A stretch of DNA of 64,000 nucleotides from Actinotignum schaalii FB123-CNA-2 (GCF_000411135.1 NZ_KE150262.1:560770-624769), one strand, 5' to 3'. Shown: positions 46,213 to 55,664, counted from the first letter of the stretch. The notes: a model not told the origin generated them from the sequence alone. Numbers and translations are program-made.

Positions 46213-47214
46213 TTAGCGCGCGGCGGGCGCGCTCGCGATCCGGCGGGCCGTTGTGGTGCGATGCCACATATGGCCGACGGCGCGCGCCACTCTTAAAAGC
46301 CGCTCGGTATCACCCGCACCGCCATTCCCGCGCTCGCCGCTGCCAACTTCGCTCCCCGCGGGCCAGTCTCCTCCGGCTTCCCGATAGCCGCGTGCCGCGG
46401 CCTCTTCCAGTTCCGGATGTGTGTGCCAGAGATCGTGCAGCTCGAGGAAGTCCGCGGCGGCCGGCCGCCACCCGAAGCGCCCAAAATCAATGATCCGCAG
46501 CTGGCCGGCGGGCTCATCCCACAACCAATTGCGGGCCTGCCAATCCCCGTGCGTGGGATGTACGACGACGCTGCCCGGCCGGTAACTCGCCAGAAAATCC
46601 TCCGCTTCGGCGAGCTTCTCATCCACAGCAGCGGGCAGTGCGCCTCCCGGCGCGAGCGTGCGAATCTCCGTGATCCGCGCCCGGGTGCGGGTAAGGGCAC
46701 CCTTGGTGAAACCGTGATCTTGGCGAGCTCCCGCCCGGTGGAGGAGCGCGAGGGCGGCTCCGGCCTGGTGATACACCCGTGGCGAGAATTCCCACGGGCT
46801 ACCCAGAACGTCACATCCGGGTAGATAGTCGAGGATGGTGAGAGGAGCGGCGTCGTCGTACCAGAGCAAGCGAGCCACGGTTCCGCGCGCCTCCAAAGGG
46901 CCGGTCCACGCGCGTGCGCGAGCTTCGCGCCCCACGCTGTAAGCAGTGTTCCCAGCGGTTTTGAGAATCCAGGACACCCCGGGGCTGCTGAGGTGGAGAA
47001 CAGTGCTCTCGCGTTCCGGCCAGGAAAGATCCCGCACCCGCAGTGCGTCCGGACCGATCAGAGAGTCGCCGAGCACCGGGCCGGGTGAAGTTTCAGGCAA
47101 CGATTCACCGCTGAGCGAGCCCCCGCGCAGTTCCGCCCACGCGGCCGTAAACCCCGCATACTGCCGCTCGGTAAGCAGTGCTCTCAACGTGAGCGGTGTT
47201 CGCAGCTGATCCAT
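46213..47214 (-). CDS. aminoglycoside phosphotransferase-fold kinase (APH family)
   Basis: 333 residues. The phosphotransferase signature VVHPTHGDWQARNWLWDE (about 216-233; the catalytic Asp in HGD, metal Asn in RNW) is followed by LRIIDFGRFGWRP with the second metal Asp. The N-terminal lobe is kinase-like. APH-fold proteins phosphorylate many small molecules; the genomic setting (pheA upstream, serS downstream) does not point to antibiotic resistance. No specific substrate can be named. Confidence 0.75.
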   Translation of the reverse strand: MDQLRTPLTLRALLTERQYAGFTAAWAELRGGSLSGESLPETSPGPVLGDSLIGPDALRVRDLSWPERESTVLHLSSPGVSWILKTAGNTAYSVGREARARAWTGPLEARGTVARLLWYDDAAPLTILDYLPGCDVLGSPWEFSPRVYHQAGAALALLHRAGARQDHGFTKGALTRTRARITEIRTLAPGGALPAAVDEKLAEAEDFLASYRPGSVVVHPTHGDWQARNWLWDEPAGQLRIIDFGRFGWRPAAADFLELHDLWHTHPELEEAAARGYREAGGDWPAGSEVGSGERGNGGAGDTERLLRVARAVGHMWHRTTTARRIASAPAAR

Positions 47215-47262
47215 GGGCGACTCGATGATTCTTGATGAAGACCGGTACCGTGTACCGGACCC

Positions 47263-48219
47263 CTAGCGCGTTACCCGGCTGAGCAGCGATGCGACCCAGG
47301 TGCGTGCGGCACCGAAATCTTCGTCGGAAGTCCCGGCGTGCAGGCGAGTGGCGTGGCCGTCCGCGCGCGCGTAACTACCCAGGAAGGTCACCTCCGGGCA
47401 GATGCGATGCAGTCCGACCAGCGCGGCCTGCACCCGCTCGTCGTGAATATGGCCTTCGGCATCCAGTGAGAAGGCGTAGCGACCCAGCTGATCGCCGGCC
47501 GGACGCGATTCAATCCGCGATAAATTGACACCGACCGCGGCGAATTGTTGCAGCATTTCCAGCAGCGCCCCGGGCTTTTCCGAGGCCAGCCGCACCATGA
47601 GCGTTGTTTTATCCGAACCCGTCGCCGGGGGAATCTCCCCGGGCTTACTCACTTTAATGAAGCGCGTGACGGCATTGCGGTTATCGGCGATTTCATCGGA
47701 CAGCGAGACGAGCCCGTACACACCAGTGGTGGGTACCGCACAAATCGCGGCATCAAAATCCGCATCCGGGTTCTCAGCCAGTTCGCGCGCGGCGGCGGCC
47801 GTGGAGGTAGCCGGCACATGCACGGCGTCTGTCAGGTGCTCGGCGATCCAGGTACGGCACTGTGCCCAGGCATGCGGATGGGTGGCGACCCGGCGAATAT
47901 CCGCAGCGTGCGTGCCGGGCCGCACCGCCAGCGAGAATGCGATAGGAACCAGCATTTCCCCGCGAATTTCCAGCGGCGACCCGGCGGTGAGCGAATCGAG
48001 AGTGGCATTAACTCCGCCCTCCACCGAATTTTCGATGGGCACCACGGCAGCGTCAGTTTGCCCGGCGCGCACCATCCGCAGCGCTGAGGGAACGTCCACG
48101 GCGGGCACGAAGGTGGCGGTGTCCTCGCTGGCTACCTGCTGCAAAGCGGCAAAGCAAAACGTGCCGCGCGGGCCGAGGAAAGAATAGCGGACCGGTTCGG
48201 TAGCGGGCGAGGATTGCAT
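47263..48219 (-). CDS. pheA: prephenate dehydratase
   Basis: A 318-residue enzyme of phenylalanine synthesis converting prephenate to phenylpyruvate. The catalytic region has YSFLGPRGTF (about 12-21), PIENSVEGGVNATLD (about 61-75) and TRFIKVSKP. A C-terminal ACT domain, TLMVRLASEKPGALLEMLQQF...NLSRIESRPAGDQLGRYAF (about 204-255), binds Phe for feedback control. It starts the row pheA, phosphotransferase, serS, HAD; GAAAGGACACC precedes ATG 48219. Confidence 0.95.
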   Translation of the reverse strand: MQSSPATEPVRYSFLGPRGTFCFAALQQVASEDTATFVPAVDVPSALRMVRAGQTDAAVVPIENSVEGGVNATLDSLTAGSPLEIRGEMLVPIAFSLAVRPGTHAADIRRVATHPHAWAQCRTWIAEHLTDAVHVPATSTAAAARELAENPDADFDAAICAVPTTGVYGLVSLSDEIADNRNAVTRFIKVSKPGEIPPATGSDKTTLMVRLASEKPGALLEMLQQFAAVGVNLSRIESRPAGDQLGRYAFSLDAEGHIHDERVQAALVGLHRICPEVTFLGSYARADGHATRLHAGTSDEDFGAARTWVASLLSRVTR

Positions 48220-48246
48220 GGTGTCCTTTCGTGCGTGGAGAAATAG

Positions 48247-48261
48247 TACGACGGCGCAGCT
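48247..48261 (-). repeat. dispersed-motif copy (exact 15-mer)
   Basis: TACGACGGCGCAGCT in the gap between divergent pheA and the membrane-protein gene. Confidence 0.8.
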
Positions 48262-48368
48262 GGGCGGCGGTGCACCTGCCCGCGCTGTCGCCTGGTTATT
48301 GTATCCCGCCCCGGAGTGGGGCGTTCGGGGCGTCCGAAAGTGTCGTAAGCCCCGAGTAGGCTGTTCCC

Positions 48369-50744
48369 ATGCGGATTTCTCACGGTAATAGGCACGGCAA
48401 GCGCGTGATGCGGCTGGCCGGGCTCTGGGCGGCTGTGCTTGCCGTTGTGGCGGTGGCTTTCGGGGTCACGCTGAGTGCGGCACCGGCAGCGCAAGCGGCA
48501 CCAGATCAGGTGCGGCCCACGGTGATGATCGGGGTGGCCGGGCTGCGCTGGGCAGATGTCGGTGAGGAAAGCACCCCGCGGCTCAGCGCGGCGTTGGCAG
48601 GTTCGGGCTATGGCGCGGCCCTCGCCAATATTTCCGTGCGCACGGCCGCGCCCACCACCTGCGCGGCGGATGGCTGGGTGAGCCTCGGGGCCGGTGCCCG
48701 CGCGGCGGTCACTCCTGCCGGCAGCAGCTGTGTAGCGCCAAAATCCCTGGTTACCCAGGATGGTGCGGTGCGCGATGCGGAGCAGATAAGTGAAGAAAGC
48801 AGCGCTGCCCACTACCCCGTGGTGATGGGTGCGCTCGCGCAGGCCACGGCTCCGGAAAAGGTGCTCGCGGTGGGGCCGGGCGCTGCCCTCGCCCTCAACC
48901 GTCAGGAGGAATCGCGCATCGCCTACCGTGATCTCGCGGATGCCCTAGCGGATGGATCGGTGCTCGCCGGGCGGGACCTCACCGTCATTGATGCGGGAGG
49001 CATTGATGTAGCGAACGCCGATTCGGAAACCTCTGATACGGGAAGCGCTAATGCGGAGAATGCCCCCGCCGGGAGCTTGGCCGGGCTCGATGAACGCCTC
49101 GGGGAAATCATCGCGCTTGTTACCGCACACCAACCGCAGGCCCGCATCATCATCACCACTGTGGCCGACCGTGCCGAGCGGGCCGAACTTGGCTTCTTCG
49201 CACTGCTGGAGCCGAGCGAAACAAAGGCGCTCGCTCGCTCCACAACTACCCGCACCACTGGCCTCGTTCAGCTCATTGACCTGGCGCCCAGCGTGCTCGC
49301 CTGGCACACCGGCACCCCTGCGCCGCTCACGGTAGATAACGGAGGGAAAACCACGCTGGCCACGGCCAGCGCCACCCTGCACGGGCAAGCACTGCGCGCA
49401 GATTTCACTGCACAGTTGAGCCCGCAGTTCTATCTCCTCCTCGCCGGCCTCGGGCTGGTGTGCTTTGGCATCATTGCCGCCCACCTCGTCCGCTTTTCCC
49501 GCTTCCCACCCGCAATGGTGGCAGCGGCTGCTGGAAGTTCTGCCGGGACCTCAGTTTCGCAGGCTGTTACCGCACCTGCGCACCTTACCCGGGCCGCGGC
49601 CCGCCGTGCCCGGCCCACCGGTTTCGCCCAACTCTTGGCCTGGCTCGCGGCCCTGCCCGTGAGCGCACTCCTCATCGGGATTATTCCGTGGTGGACCTTC
49701 TCCCGCCCGCTACTCGGGTGGTGGAGCAGCCTAGCCGTCCTCGCTGCGCTCCTCGCCACCTGGGCGCTAGCCGGGCCGCGCCGCCGTACCCCCGCAGGGG
49801 AGCGCTGGATCGCCGCTCCGCTGGCACGGCTGGGAACACTCAGCGCCACCGTAATCGCGGCGGACGTACTCGTCAGCACTTTTGGTGGGGGATACTCCCT
49901 CGCCAACACCTCGGTTATGGGCTCCCTCCCCACCGTTGCCGGGCGGTTCTTCGGTTTCAATAACTCGGTCTTCGCCATCTTCGCTGTAGGCGCGCTTGCC
50001 GCAGCCGCCACCCTCGCTGCACGGATACGTGGCGCCGGTGGCTTGGCCGCCCCCAATACCCGGGCCGCCCGTATAGCTGGCTTCGCTGTACTCGCGGTGG
50101 GTGCGTGCGCCATCGCCCTGGATGGGCTTCCTGTTTTCGGTGCGGATGCCGGCGGGCCACCGGCCCTCACCCTCGGCTTCGCCTACCTCACCTGGCACAC
50201 CTGGGGAAAACGCTGGACCTGGTGGCATACCGCGCTCGCGGCCATAGCCGGGGTAGCTGTTTCGGCCGGCCTGGCTATGCTTGACCGCGCCGTGGGATCC
50301 ACCACCCACCTGGGCAACTTTGTAGGCAGGGTGGAACACGGCGGGGCGGGCGCCGTCGTCGCCCGAAAACTATCCCAAGCATGCTTCGGCCTGCCGCCCC
50401 TGGTGGCCGGCGCGCTAGGCGCAACCCTTCTCGCGGGAGTATGTGTGGTGGTGTGGCTCGTGACCTCGGGGCGCTGGGATCTGCGGGCCCGGCCAGCAAC
50501 CGCGCAGGTACATGCGCGCGTGACGGACCATCCGCACCTGGCCGCTGCGGCTGCCGCCGGCTTCCTCGCCCTCGGCTACGCCTCCCTTATTAACGACTCC
50601 GGCCTGGTTATCCTCGGAGTCGGAGTCGCGCTACTCGCCCCCACCTTCGCCCTCGGGCTCATGCGGGCCGGCGAAAGTCCCTTGGAGGAACGCGCCAGCA
50701 CGTATACCATCCAAAAACCACAAGAAAAACCGGCTGGCAGATAA
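48369..50744 (+). CDS. conserved membrane protein with exported alkaline-phosphatase-like domain
   Basis: 791 residues. A signal anchor (about 15-40) is followed by an extracytoplasmic domain of about 300 residues, starting RPTVMIGVAGLRWADV and including IIALVTAHQPQARIIITTVAD and LIDLAPSVLAWHTG, reminiscent of the alkaline phosphatase/sulfatase fold but without a clear catalytic Ser/Thr motif. The C-terminal half has about ten membrane segments, with a conserved-looking FGGGYSLANTSVMGSLPTVAGRFFGFNNSVFAIF stretch cut across 503-536. Proteins of this build are common in actinobacteria and unassigned. A terminator hairpin overlaps its stop codon. Confidence 0.75.
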   Translation: MRISHGNRHGKRVMRLAGLWAAVLAVVAVAFGVTLSAAPAAQAAPDQVRPTVMIGVAGLRWADVGEESTPRLSAALAGSGYGAALANISVRTAAPTTCAADGWVSLGAGARAAVTPAGSSCVAPKSLVTQDGAVRDAEQISEESSAAHYPVVMGALAQATAPEKVLAVGPGAALALNRQEESRIAYRDLADALADGSVLAGRDLTVIDAGGIDVANADSETSDTGSANAENAPAGSLAGLDERLGEIIALVTAHQPQARIIITTVADRAERAELGFFALLEPSETKALARSTTTRTTGLVQLIDLAPSVLAWHTGTPAPLTVDNGGKTTLATASATLHGQALRADFTAQLSPQFYLLLAGLGLVCFGIIAAHLVRFSRFPPAMVAAAAGSSAGTSVSQAVTAPAHLTRAAARRARPTGFAQLLAWLAALPVSALLIGIIPWWTFSRPLLGWWSSLAVLAALLATWALAGPRRRTPAGERWIAAPLARLGTLSATVIAADVLVSTFGGGYSLANTSVMGSLPTVAGRFFGFNNSVFAIFAVGALAAAATLAARIRGAGGLAAPNTRAARIAGFAVLAVGACAIALDGLPVFGADAGGPPALTLGFAYLTWHTWGKRWTWWHTALAAIAGVAVSAGLAMLDRAVGSTTHLGNFVGRVEHGGAGAVVARKLSQACFGLPPLVAGALGATLLAGVCVVVWLVTSGRWDLRARPATAQVHARVTDHPHLAAAAAAGFLALGYASLINDSGLVILGVGVALLAPTFALGLMRAGESPLEERASTYTIQKPQEKPAGR

Positions 50745-50765
50745 GAGCCAGCCGGAAAGAAAAAT
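50730..50765 (+). terminator. terminator overlapping a stop codon
   Basis: CCGGCTGGC (50730-50738) pairs with GCCAGCCGG (50747-50755). The TAA stop of the membrane-protein gene is within the loop, so the hairpin's left arm is coding. Confidence 0.65.
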
Positions 50766-50803
50766 CGCGAGATTTATATTGCGGAGGACGGAGAGACGAG
50801 CAC

Positions 50804-51598
50804 TCAGGAATGCTCCAACACCAGCGCGCGATAAGGAGCGAAATGCTCGGCGCCGCTGGAACCGGTCGAAGCACGAGACTCCGCGGGCACCTTAACACCG
50901 TGGAAGCGGCGTGACCACACCGCACGGAAAACATCACGGTACTGCCCGGCCCGGTGCAACGTCCCAGCCACATCATTCCCGGTGGCGCGATGGCGAATAT
51001 CGCACGGAATCTCCTGGAGAGTCAGGCCAGCCACCAGCATATCGATGGTCATCCCCACCTCAACACCCCAACCCTTCGCCAGGGGACGGGCCGCATCAAA
51101 CGCCGCCGCAGTCATGCAGCGCTGCCCGGATAACGGCTGAAGCGGAGACCAACCCGTAGCCCGCTCAATCGCACGGCGCCCCAAACGAGTCACAAAACCG
51201 TGGCCCCCCGCACCCTCCTGCGGAGGCAAAGCCGCAATCGCACAATCAACCGTGCCGTCAACAACCGGTGCGATAAGAGGAGCGCACTCAATAGCCGAAT
51301 CACCCAGGTCGGCGTCAAGGAAAAGTAAATGGCGAGGCGGGCGGCCCTCGACATCACGCATGCGGACCACCTTCGCCCCGGTCTCCATCGCGGACGCCTT
51401 TCCGCGATTCACGGAATGGCGCACCACCGTAGCCCCGGACGCGCGGGCAATAGCTTGGGTTTCGTCAGCCGACCCATCGTCAACCACTACCACGAGGTCC
51501 ACACCCGGAAGCGCGTACGCTGCGCGCACAGTACGCCCCACGTACTGCTCCTCGTCCTTCGCGGGCACGACCACCGCGACCTGACCGACTTTACTCAC
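50804..51598 (-). CDS. glycosyltransferase family 2
   Basis: 264 residues. The GT-A nucleotide-binding start VVVPAKDEEQYVGRTV (about 9-24), DLVVVVDDGSADET (about 34-47) and the DxD-type LFLDADLGDS (about 92-101) are seen, then GQRCMTAAAF and GWGVEVGMTIDML. No membrane segments. GpgS-like glucosyl-3-phosphoglycerate synthases and dolichyl-type transferases share the pattern; the substrate is not decided. It lies after DUF5926 on the same strand, a pairing I have also seen described in other actinobacteria. Confidence 0.85.
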   Translation of the reverse strand: MSKVGQVAVVVPAKDEEQYVGRTVRAAYALPGVDLVVVVDDGSADETQAIARASGATVVRHSVNRGKASAMETGAKVVRMRDVEGRPPRHLLFLDADLGDSAIECAPLIAPVVDGTVDCAIAALPPQEGAGGHGFVTRLGRRAIERATGWSPLQPLSGQRCMTAAAFDAARPLAKGWGVEVGMTIDMLVAGLTLQEIPCDIRHRATGNDVAGTLHRAGQYRDVFRAVWSRRFHGVKVPAESRASTGSSGAEHFAPYRALVLEHS

Positions 51599-51672
51599 CC
51601 CATAAGTGTATAGGGAAAAGTGGGGGCTTTGCTTACTGTTTCTATAAACTAGTGGAAGTTCACTAAAGAGGG

Positions 51673-51700
51673 CCGGCTGAGCGTAAGGCAGCTCAGCCGG
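51673..51700 (-). terminator. terminator after the DUF5926 gene
   Basis: CCGGCTGAGC and GCTCAGCCGG form a perfect 10-bp stem with an 8-base loop. Confidence 0.7.
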
Positions 51701-51716
51701 AGTGCGCCCACGCCGC

Positions 51717-52580
51717 TTAGCGCAAGGTCACCTGGCGGGAAACCAGGCCGGAGCGGGCTCGCTTTTCTTCCGCGGTGAGTGGCTCGGTCGACGCAATAGC
51801 CGCACTCAGCTTCTCCGCGAACTTCGCCAGCGGCTCCTCCAATTCCTCCGCTTCGGTGCCGCGCGCCAATTCCCACACCGGGACCGACAATCCGTAGGCG
51901 CGGAACGCACCGATGAAGCGGGCGTCGTCGTCCCAACGCTCCTCGCCGGAGACGCGCAAGCGTGCCAAACCGTCCAGCACCGCATCGCGCGGCTCGGGGC
52001 GCACCCAGCGCAAAAACTCGCGCGACATCCGGCACCAGTAAGCGCCGTTTACGGATGCGATGCGCGCCGCGGGCACCATATCCGCGCGGGCATCGCGCAA
52101 GGCCGCCTGCGATTCGGGAGTGGCGGCTTCCTCGTCCGTCATCCAGAAAGCCGGATCTTCTTGCAGTTCCAGTTCGGAGAACGAGGCCACAATATCCTGC
52201 AAGCGCGGAGAGCCGGCCTCCGGCTGCGTGCCGCCCGGGTAGCTTTCGCCCGGCTTGAGCTCCAGACCGGCGAGCACCCGCGTGGCAATATCCAAAGAAG
52301 CATCACCGGAATTCATAACCGTCTGCATCGCGACCAGGAGCTGGCCGTCCGCGCGTCGCAGCGCACCGACCATATTCGGCAGCAGCGTGCCAAAAATAAC
52401 CTTTTCGCTGCCGTATTCCTCCGTGAGGGTTACGGTCATGGTTGCCAGCGGCAGTAGATCGCGCATCGCCACCAGCTCCGCCTCGGCATCCAGCCCCTCA
52501 AAAGGCCGCTCAACAAAAGGAATAATTGCACGCTTCTTCTTCGGGGTTGCCGAATCCTTCTTGCGGTTCTTCTTAGCCAT
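51717..52580 (-). CDS. DUF5926 family protein
   Basis: 287 residues, soluble, with a lysine-rich start (AKKNRKKDSATPKKKR) and the FVERPFEGL...LVAMRDLLP...ATMTVTLTEEYG pattern of this actinobacteria-specific family. GTQPEAGSPRLQDIV lies near the middle. The function is unknown. Its only visible neighbour on this strand is the glycosyltransferase. Confidence 0.8.
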   Translation of the reverse strand: MAKKNRKKDSATPKKKRAIIPFVERPFEGLDAEAELVAMRDLLPLATMTVTLTEEYGSEKVIFGTLLPNMVGALRRADGQLLVAMQTVMNSGDASLDIATRVLAGLELKPGESYPGGTQPEAGSPRLQDIVASFSELELQEDPAFWMTDEEAATPESQAALRDARADMVPAARIASVNGAYWCRMSREFLRWVRPEPRDAVLDGLARLRVSGEERWDDDARFIGAFRAYGLSVPVWELARGTEAEELEEPLAKFAEKLSAAIASTEPLTAEEKRARSGLVSRQVTLR

Positions 52581-52692
52581 AAGTCCTCGTATCCTCGCTG
52601 CTGTGCGTGCCCTGCGGCATCGCCGCCGTTTGTACCCTCGAGATTCTACGTGAGATGCGGCCCGCGGGCGATGGTCACGTTAGAGTTGCGTT

Positions 52693-52893
52693 ATGGATCT
52701 GCTCATAACGACGACGCCGCAGCTTGCCGGCTTCACCGCATCTCCGGCCCTCACCGCGCCCCTGGCGGGCGAGCTCCTCGCCGCACCCGCCGCGGATCCG
52801 ACGGCCGTGTCCATCATCCGCTGGGTGGGAATCGCCGCGGTAGCGGTGGGTATTGCTGTCATCATCTGGCGCTGGTGGTCGAATCGCGACTAA
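52693..52893 (+). CDS. small single-pass membrane protein
   Basis: 66 residues from ATG 52693. One membrane helix (IRWVGIAAVAVGIAVIIWRWW, cut at about 42-62) with a basic end. Its codons 6-11 read ITTTPQ and coincide with a dispersed-motif copy (52708-52724). It is 23 bases before the TauE/SafE gene and may be its partner. The family is unknown; the ORF is short, so confidence is limited. Confidence 0.5.
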   Translation: MDLLITTTPQLAGFTASPALTAPLAGELLAAPAADPTAVSIIRWVGIAAVAVGIAVIIWRWWSNRD

Positions 52894-52916
52894 GGGCGCT
52901 GCGATAGAGTGACGCT

Positions 52917-53741
52917 GTGCTTGCCTGCGGAGTTGGAATTGCTGTCGGTTTCGTTGTTGGCCTGCTCGGGGCTGGCGGCGGGATCCTGACCATCCCCATT
53001 CTCCTCACCGTTTTCGGACATAGCGCACACCAAGCTTCTGCCGAATCCATCATTATCGTAGGGGTGACCTCGCTTGTTGGCATGATCTCCGCGGCGCTGG
53101 CCCGGCGCGTGCGCTGGGGAACCGGCCTCGTCTTCGCCCTGGTAGGCATCCCGGGAACCCTGGCGGGTGCTTTCTTAGCCGGCGCGGTATCCGGGCGCAT
53201 TCTCGTGTGGTCGCTGAGCGTGCTCCTCGTGGTGGTGGCGCTGAGCATGTTCTGGAGGGCGGTGCGGTCAAGCGGCGAATCACGCTCGGGCACCGCGCCG
53301 GAGAATTCGGACGTGCCGGGAAATCCGACCGCATCGGAAAACCCGCCTGCCCCCGCACCGCACGGGCGCACCTACCTCATCACCGTTGTGGGTGCCTTCG
53401 GCGCGGGAGCGCTCTCCGGCTTCTTCGGGGTGGGTGGCGGCTTCGTAGTGGTTCCCGCCCTCATCTTGCTGCTGCGCATGCCCGCCCGCTACGCGAGCGC
53501 CACCTCGCTGCTCGTCATGAGCATCAATATGGTGGTGGCCGGGCTCGGCCGCATCCCGCAATTCACGGCCGGCCTCAGCGTGGACTGGGTGGTCGTCGCC
53601 CTGTTCACCGCAGGTTCGGCGCTGGGAAGCGTCGGCGGGGAAGCTGCCGGCCGGCACATTCCCGATCGCATCGCCACCATCCTCTTTGGCGTGCTGCTTC
53701 TCGCGGTAGCGGCCGGCACCCTGGCCAGCGAGCTCCTCTAA
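52917..53741 (+). CDS. TauE/SafE-family sulfite/sulfonate exporter
   Basis: 274 residues, GTG start 52917, about eight membrane helices in two repeats. Each repeat opens with the family's GLLGAGGGILTIPIL (about 17-31) or GFFGVGGGFVVVPALILL (about 171-188) motif. A charged loop of about 40 residues joins the halves. TauE/SafE proteins export sulfite, sulfoacetate or similar anions; the cargo is not known here. Confidence 0.9.
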   Translation: MLACGVGIAVGFVVGLLGAGGGILTIPILLTVFGHSAHQASAESIIIVGVTSLVGMISAALARRVRWGTGLVFALVGIPGTLAGAFLAGAVSGRILVWSLSVLLVVVALSMFWRAVRSSGESRSGTAPENSDVPGNPTASENPPAPAPHGRTYLITVVGAFGAGALSGFFGVGGGFVVVPALILLLRMPARYASATSLLVMSINMVVAGLGRIPQFTAGLSVDWVVVALFTAGSALGSVGGEAAGRHIPDRIATILFGVLLLAVAAGTLASELL

Positions 53742-53786
53742 GTGGGGCGCGGGCCGGGAGGCGGCGTCGTCGTTCTTAAAACCGGA

Positions 53787-53827
53787 GCGGGTGAGCACTG
53801 TTCACCGCGTAAACGGCGCTCACCCGC
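53787..53827. terminator. bidirectional terminator
   Basis: GCGGGTGAGC (53787-53796) pairs with GCTCACCCGC (53818-53827) between the convergent exporter and upp. A dispersed-motif copy (53761-53779) stands immediately before it. Confidence 0.65.
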
Positions 53828-53841
53828 GTGGTTCTGGCGTT

Positions 53842-54480
53842 TTAGTCGACGACGCCGTACAGGCGATCGCCGGCATCGCCCAGACCCGGCACGATGTAGG
53901 CCTTCTCGTTGAGACCCTCATCAATGGAGGCGACAACGATCTTGACATCCGCATCCGCGGGCAGATGCGATTTTACTTCCTCCAGGCCCTGCGGAGTGGC
54001 CAGCAGGCACACGCAGGTAACATCACGCGCCCCGCGTTCGAGCAGGTAGTTGATGGATTCGTGGATGGTGTGACCGGTGGCCAGCATCGGATCAAGAACA
54101 AAACACTGCCTCCCGGTCAGATCATCCGGGAGGCGGTTAGCGTAAGTCACGGCCTCGAGAGTTTCCTCATCGCGGCGCAGGCCGAGGAAGCCAACTTCAG
54201 CGGTGGGAAGGAGTTTCGTCATTCCTTCCAGCATGCCCAGGCCGGCCCGCAAAATCGGAACGACGATGGGTGCCGGGCGGGCCAGTTTCACACCGGTTGT
54301 GGTGGCCACCGGGGTGGTGACCGTTACTTCATGCACCGCCACATTCCGGGTGGCTTCATACGCGAGGAGAGTCACGAGCTCCTCGGTTAGCTGCCGGAAA
54401 ATTGCCGACGGAGTGGTTTCATCACGGAGGACAGAGAGTTTATGCGCGACCAGAGGGTGGTCAATTTCGAGGATGTGCAT
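53842..54480 (-). CDS. upp: uracil phosphoribosyltransferase
   Basis: 212 residues. It converts uracil and PRPP to UMP. Typical stretches are [16 protein letters not shown] (about 7-22), [13 protein letters not shown] (about 75-87), the PRPP-binding [19 protein letters not shown] (about 127-145) and the C-terminal uracil-binding [16 protein letters not shown]. Length is as usual for the family. It is divergent from tadA. Confidence 0.96.
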   Translation of the reverse strand: MHILEIDHPLVAHKLSVLRDETTPSAIFRQLTEELVTLLAYEATRNVAVHEVTVTTPVATTTGVKLARPAPIVVPILRAGLGMLEGMTKLLPTAEVGFLGLRRDEETLEAVTYANRLPDDLTGRQCFVLDPMLATGHTIHESINYLLERGARDVTCVCLLATPQGLEEVKSHLPADADVKIVVASIDEGLNEKAYIVPGLGDAGDRLYGVVD

Positions 54481-54582
54481 GCTTTAAGGATAGCGGTACC
54501 CGGCGGGCGACGCGCGCGGGCGGCTCAGCTTGAGGCTCGTGACACAGACGGCGCGCTTTCAGGCTCGTGACACAATGGAACT

Positions 54583-55053
54583 ATGCGGGGAGACGAGCGG
54601 GGCGATATGCGCGCGGCGGAAAAGCTATTCATGCGCGAAGCGATGGAGCTCGCGGCGCGGGCCGCGGCGGGCGGGGATGTGCCGGTCGGTGCGCTCGTGG
54701 TGGTGGACGGCGCCGTGGTGGCGCGCGGCTGGAATACCCGCGAACGCGAACACGATCCGGCCGGGCACGCGGAAATCATGGCGCTGCGCGCGGCCGGTGC
54801 GGTGCTCGGGCGGTGGCGTTTGGACGACGCCGACATCTACGTCACGTTGGAACCGTGCACAATGTGTGCCGGGGCCATGGTCGGTGCCCGGATCCGGCGG
54901 CTTATCTTCGGTGCCTGGGATGAGAAAGCGGGGGCGGCTGGCTCGCTGCGCGACGTGGTGCGCGATCCGCGCCTCAATCACCGCATCGAGGTAATCGGGG
55001 GAGTATTGGAAGAGGAGACCTCCGCGCAGCTACGGAAGTTCTTCCGCGGGTGA
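54583..55053 (+). CDS. tadA: tRNA-specific adenosine-34 deaminase
   Basis: 156 residues. Zinc deaminase motifs are H62-A-E64 (GHAEIMALRAAG) and P-C92-x-x-C95 (EPCTMCAGAM). The C-terminal DPRLNHRIEVIGGVL fits TadA rather than cytidine or guanine deaminases. It converts A34 to inosine in tRNA-Arg(ACG). Starts at ATG 54583; an overlapping upstream frame is spurious. A tRNA-Ser gene follows by 160 bases. Confidence 0.93.
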   Translation: MRGDERGDMRAAEKLFMREAMELAARAAAGGDVPVGALVVVDGAVVARGWNTREREHDPAGHAEIMALRAAGAVLGRWRLDDADIYVTLEPCTMCAGAMVGARIRRLIFGAWDEKAGAAGSLRDVVRDPRLNHRIEVIGGVLEEETSAQLRKFFRG

Positions 55054-55215
55054 GCGTACGGGGCGGCGTTGCGCATATGCGGTGGCGAGTACCGCGAAAC
55101 TGGTCCGGTGCTAAGGCTGCGGTATTTCAGCATTGACGCGGTGCCTCGAAGCCTTAACGTGATGTGCTCCGCATTGATTAGGTAAATTCGGGGTGTGCCG
55201 TGTAATCTATTCTGC

Positions 55216-55304
55216 GGTGGCGTGTCCGAGCGGCCGAAGGTGCATCACTCGAAATGATGTGTAGTTAATAGCTACCGCGGGTTCAAATCCCGCCGCCACC
55301 GCCA
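55216..55304 (+). tRNA. tRNA-Ser(CGA)
   Basis: Acceptor GGTGGCG pairs with CGCCACC (55294-55300). Anticodon arm CATCA-CTCGAAA-TGATG carries CGA at 55250-55252. A long variable arm and T arm (GCGGG-TTCAAAT-CCCGC) follow. Unlike the other tRNA-Ser here, the 3' GCCA is encoded. Confidence 0.95.
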
Positions 55305-55312
55305 TGTGATGT

Positions 55313-55347
55313 CCCGCGTCATAGGTCCGCCTGTGACGCGGGTTTTC
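55313..55347 (+). terminator. terminator of tRNA-Ser(CGA)
   Basis: CCCGCGTCA (55313-55321) and TGACGCGGG (55334-55342), then TTTT. A classic rho-independent end just behind the tRNA. Confidence 0.88.
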
Positions 55348-55402
55348 GCGTCTCTGCCCACCGCGCGGTGGTGTGGGTGAAGGTTCAACAGCAGGTCCAC
55401 AG

Positions 55403-55580
55403 CGAAGTGTGCGTGAGAGTACCGTTTTGGGGCGATTTCATGTCTCTTACGCACACTACGTGGGATGCATTGTCTGTAATGCACACTTCGAGGAGGCTAG
55501 GGGCCGAGCCGAATAACAGAATGTACGTGGGTGACAGTTTTTCGGCTGTTTAATGTCCGTGGCGTACATTCTGTGCCCCT
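55403..55580. other. structured non-coding region with nested inverted repeats
   Basis: Within the 709-base gene-free stretch 55305-56013. AGTGTGCGTGAGAG (55406-55419) pairs with CTCTTACGCACACT (55444-55457). The overlapping CGAAGTGTGC (55403-55412) alternatively pairs with GCACACTTCG (55481-55490). Farther on, AGGGGC + CAGAATGTACG (55499-55527) pair with CGTACATTCTG + GCCCCT (55563-55580), while AGCCGAA (55507-55513) pairs with TTCGGCT (55541-55547). The alternative pairings look like RNA switching or multiple operator sites. No ORF spans it convincingly. Confidence 0.65.
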
Positions 55581-55664
55581 AACAGTCCGAAATGCACGTT
55601 TTGCAGCCTTGAAGTTGGAGAATGACTCACTTCAGCCCGCGCCGGCGGGAGGTGGCGTACTTTT

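Noticed and set aside
46213-47214. Antibiotic-resistance kinase
   Set aside because: The fold is APH-like, but the setting is housekeeping and no resistance-type motif or mobile context is present.
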